Assembly (NCBI GenBank): GCA_015056315.1
Contig: SVGN01000015.1
Coordinates: forward strand, 1-54,160
Direction of reading: 5' to 3'
From: Clostridiales bacterium
GTDB lineage: Bacteria; Bacillota; Clostridia; Christensenellales; Aristaeellaceae
Length of the DNA stretch: 54,160 nt
Shown here: one piece after another, positions 26,714 to 35,067 of the stretch
Layout of the letters: each line of letters opens with the position of its first letter
How positions within the stretch are numbered: position 1 is the stretch's first letter
Translations under genes and position numbers: made by a program
Notes under the pieces: generated by a model
What the model was told of the DNA's origin: nothing
Database searches by the model: none
Seen by the model: the letters and a program-made list of their open reading frames with translations, nothing else

Positions 26714-29047
26714 ATGGAAAAGATCACCGGCCTGAGCCGCCAAGAAGCAGAAGCGCGGCTCAGGGACGGGCGGGGGAACCAAATGCCCAAAAGCAAAGAC
26801 GGCGGCGCAGGAGCGATCCTGCGCCGTAACCTGCTTACGCTGTTCAATCTGCTCAATGTGCTCATGGCGGTGGCGCTGATCCTTGTGGGCAGCTACCGCA
26901 ACCTGCTGTTTATGGGCGTGGTCATCTCCAACGCCCTCATCGGTACGGTGCAGGAGCTGCGCGCCAAGCGCACCCACGACCGGCTGGTGTTGCTCAGCGA
27001 GGGGCAGATCACCGCTGTCCGGGACGGGGAGCCGGTGAAGCTGCCCGCCTCCCAGCTGGTGCTGGAGGATGTGGTCATCCTCTCCCGGGGCGATCAGGTA
27101 CCGGCGGATGCCCAGGTGCTGGAGGGCACGGCCCTGCTGGACGAATCCCTGCTGACGGGCGAGAGCCGGTCTGTGGAAAAAGCCGCAGGCGATGGTCTCT
27201 ACGCAGGCAGCTTTCTGAAGAGCGGCCGGGTCACCGCCCGGCTGACGGCGGTGGGTGCCAACAGCTATGCGGGCAAGCTGCAGCTTTCCGCCCGCAAGGT
27301 GAAGCACGGCTCCAGCCGCCTGATGCTGGATCTGCGCAAGCTGATCCGTATCGTTACCATCATCCTGCTGCCGGTGGGCGCGCTGCTGTTCTGGCGGCAG
27401 TACGGCCAGCTGGGCCTTACCCTGCAGGACAGCGTTACCAAGACCGTTGCCTCCGTGCTGGGCATGATCCCCGAAGGGCTGATGCTGCTCACCTCCATGG
27501 CGCTGGCGGCTGGCGTGGTCACGCTGGGGCGCAAGGAGACGCTGGTCAACGAGCTGTACGGCATCGAGACCCTTGCCCGCACCGATGTGATCTGTATGGA
27601 TAAGACCGGTACCCTCACCGGCGGGGCCATGGCGCTGGAAAGCATCCTGCCCCTGGGCGGCTGCGATGAGGAGGCGGTAAAGGCAAAGCTGCGGGCGCTG
27701 CTCAGCGCACTGCCCTCCGACTCGCCCACCAATGCGGCGCTGGCTGCCGCGCTGGGGCAGGAGCATAACGAGGGCGCGCTGGAGGTGATCCCCTTCTCCA
27801 GCGAGCGCAAGTGGTCGGCGGCCCGGTTCGCTGCCATGGGCACCGTTGTGATGGGTGCCCCGGAGCGGCTGCTGGCTGGCGAGCTGCTCACGCAGGCACA
27901 GGCGGAGGCCGCCAAGGGCCTGCGGGTGCTGGCGGTGCTGGGCGGCGAAGCCTGGCCCGGTGCGGAGACCCTGCGCCCCGAAGGCCTGGAGCCGCTGGCG
28001 CTGGTCACCCTGAGCGATGCCCTGCGGCCTCAGGTGGCCGATACCATCCGTTATTTCGGCCAGCAGGATGTGCGGCTGATGGTCATCTCCGGCGACAGCC
28101 CGGTCACCGTGGCCCGTGTGGCCGAGGATGCGGGCCTGCCCCATGCGGAGGCGGCGGTGGATCTGTCCGCCATCGAGGGCGAAAAGGACTACGCTGCCCT
28201 GAGCCGCCGGTATACGGTGTTCGGCAGAGTATCCCCGGAGGATAAATGCGGGCTGGTGCGTGCCCTGCAGGCGGATGGCCACAGCGTTGCCATGATCGGC
28301 GACGGTGTCAACGACATCCCCGCCCTGAAGGCAGCGGACTGCTCCATCGTGATGGCGGGCGGCAGCGATGCGGCCAGCCGGGTGGCGCAGATCACCCTGA
28401 TGAGCGGCGGCTTTGAGGCCATGCCCCAGATCGTGCTGGAGGGCAGACGGGTCATCAACAACATCACCCGGGCGGCCTCCCTGTTTCTGGTCAAGAACAT
28501 CTTTTCACTGCTGCTTTCACTGCTGCTGCTGGCGCTGCCCTTCGCCTACCCCTTTGCGCCCATCCAGCTTACGCTGGTCAGCACCATGACGGTGGGCTTC
28601 CCCTCCTTTGTGCTGGCGCTCCAGCCCAACCGGGAGCGCGTCCGGGGCGATTTCCTCCGCAACGTCATCTCCCGTGCGCTGCCGGGCGGCCTGTGCGTTA
28701 CCCTGCTGTGCGCAGCGGTGATGCTGCTCTCCGGCCCCCTTGGCTACGGCGAGCCGGTCTGCGCCACCCTGTGCACCCTTGCGGCGGCCTGCTCCGGCCT
28801 TGTTACCCTCATCCTGACCTGCCTGCCGCTGGATAAGATCCGGGCAGGGCTGCTGGTGCTGGTCATCGCCGGTCTGCTGCTGGCGATCCTGCTCTTCCCC
28901 GGGCTGTTCTATCTGGTACCCCTCACCGGGGCCCAGTGGTATGTGCTCCTTGGCTGTGCAGCGGCCTGTTTGCCCCTGCAGACCGGTCTGGCCGCACTGA
29001 TCCGCCGGGTGGGGCAGAAGGCCCCCAAAGAGGCTCTGGAAGCGTAA
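26714..29047 (+). CDS. P-type cation-transporting ATPase, CtpE-like
   Basis: A 777-residue polytopic membrane enzyme; ATG 26714 with AAAGGAG ten bases upstream and only 18 bases after the sortase stop. Motifs of E1-E2 ATPases are complete: LLTGES (actuator), PEGL in helix M4, the phosphorylated Asp296 in DKTGTLTGG, and GDGVND near the hinge. There is no heavy-metal CxxC domain at the N terminus and no CPC in M4. The GMIPEGLMLLTSMALA stretch and overall length resemble CtpE-type ATPases, which in mycobacteria take up calcium. The ion is therefore inferred as calcium, with magnesium or another divalent ion possible. Co-transcription with the sortase suggests a link to the cell surface. A terminator follows at 29061. 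Confidence 0.85.
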   Translation: MEKITGLSRQEAEARLRDGRGNQMPKSKDGGAGAILRRNLLTLFNLLNVLMAVALILVGSYRNLLFMGVVISNALIGTVQELRAKRTHDRLVLLSEGQITAVRDGEPVKLPASQLVLEDVVILSRGDQVPADAQVLEGTALLDESLLTGESRSVEKAAGDGLYAGSFLKSGRVTARLTAVGANSYAGKLQLSARKVKHGSSRLMLDLRKLIRIVTIILLPVGALLFWRQYGQLGLTLQDSVTKTVASVLGMIPEGLMLLTSMALAAGVVTLGRKETLVNELYGIETLARTDVICMDKTGTLTGGAMALESILPLGGCDEEAVKAKLRALLSALPSDSPTNAALAAALGQEHNEGALEVIPFSSERKWSAARFAAMGTVVMGAPERLLAGELLTQAQAEAAKGLRVLAVLGGEAWPGAETLRPEGLEPLALVTLSDALRPQVADTIRYFGQQDVRLMVISGDSPVTVARVAEDAGLPHAEAAVDLSAIEGEKDYAALSRRYTVFGRVSPEDKCGLVRALQADGHSVAMIGDGVNDIPALKAADCSIVMAGGSDAASRVAQITLMSGGFEAMPQIVLEGRRVINNITRAASLFLVKNIFSLLLSLLLLALPFAYPFAPIQLTLVSTMTVGFPSFVLALQPNRERVRGDFLRNVISRALPGGLCVTLLCAAVMLLSGPLGYGEPVCATLCTLAAACSGLVTLILTCLPLDKIRAGLLVLVIAGLLLAILLFPGLFYLVPLTGAQWYVLLGCAAACLPLQTGLAALIRRVGQKAPKEALEA

Positions 29048-29060
29048 AAACAGGTATATC

Positions 29061-29107
29061 AAAACCACCGCTGTCCGCAACATGCAAACAGCGGTGGTTT
29101 TCTTTGC
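29061..29107 (+). terminator. Terminator between convergent operons
   Basis: Fourteen-base perfect stem (AAAACCACCGCTGT at 29061-29074 with 29088-29101), 13-base loop, followed by TCTTT on the plus strand. It ends the sortase-ATPase operon. On the minus strand the stem also ends in TTTT and may stop the HAD-gene operon, whose stop codon is at 29114. Confidence 0.88.
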
Positions 29108-29113
29108 CCTTTT

Positions 29114-29800
29114 TCAACGATCCGGAATGAGGGTGCCCATGCCCCCATTCACCCCATCCACAAAGGGGCACAGGGCATTCAGATCCGGCAGCACATGATC
29201 CACATAAGGAGCCAGCTCGTCGGAAAACGGCAACAGATCCGGGATCATCACACTCAGCACCCCGGCGGCCCGCAGGCTGCGCAGACCGTTGCGGCTGTCC
29301 TCCACGCCCACGCATTCCTCAGGCCGGAGACCCAGCAGCCGGGCGGCCTCCAGATAGATATCCGGCTCCGGCTTGCCCCGGGGCACTTCGATGCCGCACA
29401 CGGTGGCATCAAAGACCCCCTGCAGCTCCGGCGTATGGCGGATGTAATGCTCCACCACCGGGCGGCGGGTGCTGGTGGCCAGCGCGATCCTGATGCCCCG
29501 GCGCTTCAGCCCCTGCATGCAGCTTTCAAGGCCGGGCTTGCGGGGCAGGGCCCCCTCGGAGGCGATATCCCAGAAATATTGCAGGAATTGGTCATGGAAG
29601 GGGTCGTAGGGGAAATCCTCTCCGTACACCTCCTGAAGGATCTGTCTGCCCAGATGCTCGTTCACGCCCAGCAGCCGGTGGTACAGGGCGTGATCCATCT
29701 CCTTGCCGTAGGCACGGGCGGCCTTGGGCATCAGCTCCCGGCCAAGGGCTTCGGTGTCGAAGAGCACACCGTCCATATCGAATAAAATACCACGGATCAT
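29114..29800 (-). CDS. HAD-superfamily phosphatase, beta-phosphoglucomutase-like subgroup
   Basis: A 228-residue cytoplasmic protein. ATG 29800 is chosen because AAAGGA lies nearby upstream; an upstream in-frame TTG would overlap that site. Motif I reads FDMDGVLFDTE (Asp nucleophile and acid/base Asp), motif II ATSTRRP, motif III Lys in PRGKPEPD, motif IV VEDSRNG. A helical cap lies between motifs I and II, as in subfamily I with a C1 cap. Such enzymes hydrolyse or isomerise small phosphorylated sugars; the substrate cannot be told. It is the last gene of the minus-strand run, 24 bases after the FAD-dependent dehydrogenase, and ends at the terminator 29061-29107. Confidence 0.88.
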   Translation of the reverse strand: MIRGILFDMDGVLFDTEALGRELMPKAARAYGKEMDHALYHRLLGVNEHLGRQILQEVYGEDFPYDPFHDQFLQYFWDIASEGALPRKPGLESCMQGLKRRGIRIALATSTRRPVVEHYIRHTPELQGVFDATVCGIEVPRGKPEPDIYLEAARLLGLRPEECVGVEDSRNGLRSLRAAGVLSVMIPDLLPFSDELAPYVDHVLPDLNALCPFVDGVNGGMGTLIPDR

Positions 29801-29824
29801 CAGGGTACATCCTTTCAAACAGTA

Positions 29825-31435
29825 TCAGGCAAGACCTGCCAGCAGCCCATCCACCGCAGCGGATACGATGCCGCCCGCATGCCCTGCGCCCTCGCCCAGC
29901 GGGTACAGCCCGCCGATGGGGCTCTCCCGGCGCTCGTTGCGCAGCATGCGCAGGGGCGCGGAGGATCGGGTCTCCGGGGCGGTGAGCACCGCATCGGGCG
30001 CATCGAAGCCCCGCAGCCGCCTTGCCAGCTGGGGTATGGCCAGCTTGAAGTTCTCGATCACAAAAGACGGCAGACAGCAGCGGATCTCCCCGGGCACCAC
30101 CCCGGGCAGATAGCTGGGCTGCACCTTGCCGAACTGCCGGGTGGCACGGCCCTCCATCAGATCGCCCACCCGCTGGGCAGGGGCACGGAAGCCCCCGGTC
30201 TCCCGGAAGGCGGCGGTCTCCATCTCCCGCTGGAACCATACGCCCGCCAGGGGATGGTCGCTGCCGTAATCGGCAGGGTTCACGCCCACCAGCAGAGCGG
30301 CGTTGCTGTTGCGCCCATCCCGGGCGTGGTGGCTCATGCCGTTGACGCATACGCCGTCCGCCTCGGCGGTGGCGGCGATCACCTGCCCGCCGGGGCACAT
30401 GCAGAAGGTGTATACGCCGCGCCCGTCCGGGGTGTGGGCGTTCAGCTTGTAATCCGCCTGGGGCAGGGCCGGGTGCCCGGCGGCACGGCCATACTGGGCC
30501 CGGTTCAGGTCGCTTTGCAGGTGCTCGATGCGGGCACCCACCGCAAAGGGCTTCTGCTCCATGGGCAGACCCATATCGTAAAGCCACTGGTAGGTATCCC
30601 GGGCGCTGTGGCCGATAGCCAGATACACCCGCTGCGCTGCGAATTCTTCCTCCTGCCCGGCGCTTTTGCACCGAACGGCGGCCACCCGGCCCTCCTTCAA
30701 TACAAGGCCGGTGAGGGTGCAGCCGAAGCGCACCTCGCCCCCCAGCGCAATGAGCCGCTGGCGGGCGTTTTTCAGCACCGGGCGCAGCAGATCGGTGCCG
30801 ATGTGGGGGCGCTGGGAGGTAAGGATCTCCTCCGGCGCGCCGCAGGTGTAAAGGGTGCGGAGCACGGTCTTGATGTGGGGGTTGCTGAGCCCGCAGGTGA
30901 GCTTACCGTCGGAGAAAGCCCCTGCGCCGCCCTCGCCGAAGAGCACATTGCTCTCCGCATCCAGCGGGCCGCCTTTTTCGAAGGCTTCGATGTCCCTCGC
31001 CCGTTCATCCACGGGCCGCCCCCGCTCCAGCAGGATGGGCTTTGCTCCCCGCACCGCCAGCGCAAGGGCGCAGAACAGCCCCGCAGGGCCTGCGCCCACC
31101 ACCACCGGGCGCAGGGCATCGGCGGGCCAGGGCTCCACGGGCAGGGTGAACACATCGTTCTCTTTTTCGGGCTTTGCCACCAGCGCCACCTGATTGGGGC
31201 GGTACTGGGCAGCCAGCTTCTCCTCCCGGCGGGGGTCGGTCAGGGCTACATCGCAGGTGAGGGTGAAGTGTACATCGCCCTTATCCCGGGCATCCACGCT
31301 GCGCTTGCGCAGCACCGCCTCCCGGATGCTCTCCGGGGGCAGCTTCAGGGCCCGGGCGCAGGCCTTGCGCAGGCTCTGTGGGGTAAGGTTCTGCATTTCG
31401 TCAAGGCTCAGTTTGATCTGATGGATCCGTAGCAT
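29825..31435 (-). CDS. FAD-dependent dehydrogenase (COG2509-like)
   Basis: A 536-residue protein; ATG 31435-31433 with AGGAGG five bases upstream. A short N-terminal domain of about 95 residues (LRIHQIKLSLDEMQNLTPQS) precedes the FAD-binding Rossmann motif VVVGAGPAGLFCALALA and the ILLERG acidic end of strand 2. Further family hallmarks: GEGGAGAFSDGKL, CMCPGGQV, and the C-terminal PIGGLYPLGEGAGHAGGI flavin-contacting segment. Members are widespread single-copy proteins in Bacillota, annotated as uncharacterised FAD-dependent dehydrogenases or FAD-binding proteins; the substrate is not known to me. It lies 14 bases after the actin-like gene and 24 bases before the HAD gene, so it is co-transcribed with them, perhaps without sharing their function. 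Confidence 0.88.
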   Translation of the reverse strand: MLRIHQIKLSLDEMQNLTPQSLRKACARALKLPPESIREAVLRKRSVDARDKGDVHFTLTCDVALTDPRREEKLAAQYRPNQVALVAKPEKENDVFTLPVEPWPADALRPVVVGAGPAGLFCALALAVRGAKPILLERGRPVDERARDIEAFEKGGPLDAESNVLFGEGGAGAFSDGKLTCGLSNPHIKTVLRTLYTCGAPEEILTSQRPHIGTDLLRPVLKNARQRLIALGGEVRFGCTLTGLVLKEGRVAAVRCKSAGQEEEFAAQRVYLAIGHSARDTYQWLYDMGLPMEQKPFAVGARIEHLQSDLNRAQYGRAAGHPALPQADYKLNAHTPDGRGVYTFCMCPGGQVIAATAEADGVCVNGMSHHARDGRNSNAALLVGVNPADYGSDHPLAGVWFQREMETAAFRETGGFRAPAQRVGDLMEGRATRQFGKVQPSYLPGVVPGEIRCCLPSFVIENFKLAIPQLARRLRGFDAPDAVLTAPETRSSAPLRMLRNERRESPIGGLYPLGEGAGHAGGIVSAAVDGLLAGLA

Positions 31436-31449
31436 ATGGCCTCCTGGGG

Positions 31450-34400
31450 TCAGATCTCCCACAGGCGGCGCACCGTGGCCAGACAGCGCACGGCAGCGGT
31501 CAGGTCGTCGTCCGGGTGGGAGAGGATCTCGTTTTCGAAGATGGTGGCAAGCTCCATTTCGGCACTGGGCATCAGTGCGGGAGCGCCGTCTGCGGTGCGG
31601 TTGTGGTACAGGCCGCCCAGCAGCATTTCCGCAGCCTGCGGGAACAGGGGGATGAACGCCAGCAGGTATTCCCTCAGCAGGTTGGGCCGGTCGGCCACCG
31701 GCACCTCGGGGAAGGTGGCGTTCCATTTTTCCACGCTGCCGAGGGCGCTGAGCAGCATACCGTCGTTGGAGAGCAGGCCGGAGGCCACCTCCCGCTTGGG
31801 CTCCCGGCTCTGCACCGGCAGCAGCACCTGCAGGGGGTGCCCCACCGGCAGCGCCTTCAGCGTCAGCTGGCACAGCTTGCCCCGGGCTTCGCTGTCGATG
31901 GTGGTCAGGAATCGGCCGCCGTTACCGGCGATGCACAGCTCCATGCGGGCGGGCAGGTGGGGCAGCAGCTCCTGGTTCTGGGCGGTACGCTTCAGCATCA
32001 CGCCGCACAGATAGAACAGGAAGCCCAGCCCGAACAGCAGCAGCGCCTCGGTATAGGCAAGGCCGCCCCGGGCCCGCTCCTCCTCCAGCGCCTGCCGGAT
32101 CTGCTCCGGATAGGCGGCAAAGAAGTCGTCCATCAGGAGCATGCACTTCTGGCGGTCGTGCTCGCTGTCCATGCCCCGGCGCATGCTTTCGCACAGGGCG
32201 GAGGCAGCAGCCTGCAGCTCCGGCGCAGCCCGGTGAAAGTCGTGGAGGAAGTCCTCCACATGGCCTGCTGCCACAGAGGCGAACACCAGCTGGCGGCAGC
32301 CCAGCGGCAGCGAGCTTTCGGCGGTGGCGGTACCGGCGTTGTTCAGCCACAGGCTGATATCCGCCGTGCCGCCGCCCAGATCCAGATTCAGGTAGCCGCC
32401 CTGGGCGCTCACCTCGTTGCGGCCCCGGAAATACAGCCCGGCGGCCTGGTTCTCGGTGGCGTAGAGCACGGAGGGAGCACCGGGGGTCAGGGGCAGGCCG
32501 CACTCCTGGGCCACCTCCCGGGCCAGGCCCCGGAGCAGGTTCAGGTAGCTCTCCTGCCGGTAGGCGGGCATGGCATTGGGCATGGAGATGCGCCAGGAGA
32601 TGCTGGGCGAGCCGTGCAGCCGGGCCGACAGGCTGGCCTGCACCATCACCTGCTTGAGCAGCAGCCGCAGGCAGGCCATCACATAGGGCTCATCGCTCCA
32701 TTTCAGGTCGTAGTAGAGGGTACCGTCGTTCTTTTCGCCAAGGGTACCCAGGGTGGCCGGGTAGTAGATGTGCCCGTCGATCAGGGGGCGCTGCCAGCGA
32801 TCCGGCTCGTCGGAGAACATATCCATCACGCTGTAGAAGCTGCTGTCCCGGCCCGAGCCGTGAAGCAGGGCCCCCGGCGGGATCAGCTCATCCTCCAGCG
32901 CATGGGCGGGGATGGGGCAGGGGCGCAGCAGCGTGCCGTGGATGCCCTTTGGCAGAGAGGCAGGCATGATGCGCTCGCCCTGCCGGAGCATCACCGTGGT
33001 GGAGATGCTGCCGAAATCCAGACCCACGGCGGCATCCGTATCCCGGCGCACACGGCGGGCGGGCAGGTCGTTGGGCAGAACGCCCGCATACAATTGCCCG
33101 ATCTTCAGTGCCACATAGGCAGGGAAGCTGCCGGTCTGAAGGGTCTGCCAGCGGCGCACACCGGTCTCCCCATCGGGGGCGGTGCGGCTCTCTCCGGCTT
33201 TCCAGCGGTCGCCCTCCGGCACAAGGCTCTGCCACTGGCCGGGGCGGTGGGTATGCACGTAGTAAAGCCTCCATGCATCGTTTTTCAGGCGCAGGTTGGG
33301 CCATACGGTCACCATAGGCAGGCTGGCCGCATCGGTCAGGAAGGCAGCGCCCTGCATGGGGCTGTTCTCCAAGGGATAGGTACGGCGCAGCTCCAGAGAG
33401 GTGTGGCTGCCATCCTCCAGCTGCCTCTCCAGCCGCAGCTGCACCTCCACGCCGGAGCCATTCGGCGTCCAGCGGGCAGTGATGCGCTCCGGCGGCAGCG
33501 AGGGGGCCGGGTCTGTGGTGATGAGCGCCTTTGCCATGGCCGGGGAGATGGGCGGCAGGAAGTAGTACAGGCCGCTGCCCTCCTTCCCGGGCAGGGTCAG
33601 GCTCCCGGCGGGCAGGGTGCCGAAGGGCGTGGTCTCTGCGCCCCGGATCAGCACAAGGCAATCGGAGAAGGGGGCGGAGAGCGCCTCCTCGTCGGTGATG
33701 CCCAGCTTATCCCGAAGAAGGGCCTGGGCGACCATGCGCCGGGCATCCTGCGGGTAGGTGATGAGCGCCTCCTGCAAAACAGGGGCGGCGCATTCGGTAT
33801 ATTCCTGCTTCCATTTGAGCAGCAGCCGGGGCACGCAGGGCAGCACGCCGGTGCGCTGGTTCAGGCCTGTGTACAGCTCCCCGAGGGCCTGCTCCATCCG
33901 GGTGCGCCACTGAGGGTCGTACCGGTCCAGCAGGGCGCATTCCTGCTCCAGCTCTGTCAGGGCCTCGCTCTCGCCTGCGGCCCCGGTGGGCTCCAGCAGG
34001 CACAGGCCGCTTTGGCGGGCAAAGGGTACCCCGTCCAGGGTGTAGATCACCTGCGGGGGCACGGGGGGCAGAGTGCAGCCCTCCGGCAGGAAGGCACGCA
34101 GCAGGGGGTTCTCCGTCGGGGGCGGCGGCAGAAGCTCCCGGGCGGAGATGCGGCAGCGGCTGCCCCCTCTGGGCAGCATGCCGTAGACCGCCTGCACCCG
34201 GGTGCGCAGCATGGCTTCGGCCCGGCTGTCGCCTGCCGAGAGCTGCTCCCGCCAGGGCTGGCGGTTCTTGAGCAGATCCTCCGCAAAACGGCCGAGGGGC
34301 GCGCAGAGCTGGGCGGCAGGGTCGTACAGGGGGCTGCGCAGGGAGGCATCCTCGCAAAGGGCCATCACCAGGCGCAGCCGGGGCAGCAGAACAGCCAGCT

Positions 34401-35067
34401 GCTGCTCATCCAGCCAGGGGGAGGGGTCGGTGAAGCGGGCCGCCTGCCGGTCGTACCAGCGCACGGCCTGGGGCAGCAGGTGGGTCATATCCTCCGGGTC
34501 GGCAGCCGGGGTGAGCAGGGTCTCGTTGCTGAGCAGGCACAGCGGGCAGCGGGTCTGGGTATCCCCATCCTGCCGGGTGAGCACAACCAGGCGCAGCCCC
34601 TGGGCGGCACGGGCTTCCGGCAGCGCCTGAAGCACCATGGCAGCAAAGCCGCCGCTTTCCGGCGTGATGCTCTCCACCGTCAGCTCCGGGCAGCCGGGGG
34701 TCTTTTCCAGCTCGTCCCACAGGAGCAGAAGGGCCAGCAGGGCACGGAAATCCAGCATCTCCTGGTGGCGCATGGAAAGCTCTCCCGGCAGGCGGCTCAG
34801 GCGGCGCAGCTGCTGCTCCGCTGCCAGCACATCGGGTATGGCAAAGCCCACCTCCCCGCCGGGGGTGTGCATATTGCGGGCCATGCTCTCCAGCCACTGG
34901 TGGGGCTGCCGGTTGCCATCGCTCTGCAGGCCGGGCACCGGGCGGTAGCCCATGTGGAAGCCCTCGTTCATGGCGGGCAACAGGGTGGTATACGCCGTGG
35001 AACGATCCAGCTCCTGCTTGCGCTGATCCTCGCTCAAACGGCGGAATGCGGTCTTCCTTTTCTTCAT
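31450..35067 (-). CDS. Large protein with C-terminal Hsp70/actin-like ATPase domain
   Basis: A 1205-residue protein without signal peptide or membrane helix. ATG 35067-35065 overlaps the stop of the tubulin-like gene (ATGA). From about residue 680 it carries the two phosphate loops of the actin/Hsp70 ATPase fold: GLDFGSISTTVML with Asp684, and LNLDLGGGTADISLWL with Asp896 and GGGT 898-901. The C-terminal part has further long helical segments. The first 680 residues match nothing I know; they begin with a basic MKKRKTAFRR and contain a lone CPLC. Hsp70 proper is about 610 residues with the ATPase first, so the order here is reversed and the substrate-binding domain is absent. Translational coupling with the tubulin-like protein suggests a physical partnership. 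Function not assigned. Confidence 0.8.
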   Translation of the reverse strand: MKKRKTAFRRLSEDQRKQELDRSTAYTTLLPAMNEGFHMGYRPVPGLQSDGNRQPHQWLESMARNMHTPGGEVGFAIPDVLAAEQQLRRLSRLPGELSMRHQEMLDFRALLALLLLWDELEKTPGCPELTVESITPESGGFAAMVLQALPEARAAQGLRLVVLTRQDGDTQTRCPLCLLSNETLLTPAADPEDMTHLLPQAVRWYDRQAARFTDPSPWLDEQQLAVLLPRLRLVMALCEDASLRSPLYDPAAQLCAPLGRFAEDLLKNRQPWREQLSAGDSRAEAMLRTRVQAVYGMLPRGGSRCRISARELLPPPPTENPLLRAFLPEGCTLPPVPPQVIYTLDGVPFARQSGLCLLEPTGAAGESEALTELEQECALLDRYDPQWRTRMEQALGELYTGLNQRTGVLPCVPRLLLKWKQEYTECAAPVLQEALITYPQDARRMVAQALLRDKLGITDEEALSAPFSDCLVLIRGAETTPFGTLPAGSLTLPGKEGSGLYYFLPPISPAMAKALITTDPAPSLPPERITARWTPNGSGVEVQLRLERQLEDGSHTSLELRRTYPLENSPMQGAAFLTDAASLPMVTVWPNLRLKNDAWRLYYVHTHRPGQWQSLVPEGDRWKAGESRTAPDGETGVRRWQTLQTGSFPAYVALKIGQLYAGVLPNDLPARRVRRDTDAAVGLDFGSISTTVMLRQGERIMPASLPKGIHGTLLRPCPIPAHALEDELIPPGALLHGSGRDSSFYSVMDMFSDEPDRWQRPLIDGHIYYPATLGTLGEKNDGTLYYDLKWSDEPYVMACLRLLLKQVMVQASLSARLHGSPSISWRISMPNAMPAYRQESYLNLLRGLAREVAQECGLPLTPGAPSVLYATENQAAGLYFRGRNEVSAQGGYLNLDLGGGTADISLWLNNAGTATAESSLPLGCRQLVFASVAAGHVEDFLHDFHRAAPELQAAASALCESMRRGMDSEHDRQKCMLLMDDFFAAYPEQIRQALEEERARGGLAYTEALLLFGLGFLFYLCGVMLKRTAQNQELLPHLPARMELCIAGNGGRFLTTIDSEARGKLCQLTLKALPVGHPLQVLLPVQSREPKREVASGLLSNDGMLLSALGSVEKWNATFPEVPVADRPNLLREYLLAFIPLFPQAAEMLLGGLYHNRTADGAPALMPSAEMELATIFENEILSHPDDDLTAAVRCLATVRRLWEI

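Noticed and set aside
24164..28282. A 1372-codon open frame opposite the sortase and ATPase genes.
   Set aside because: It crosses two genes with clear catalytic motifs and has His/Gln/Gly-rich composition typical of antisense frames in GC-rich DNA.
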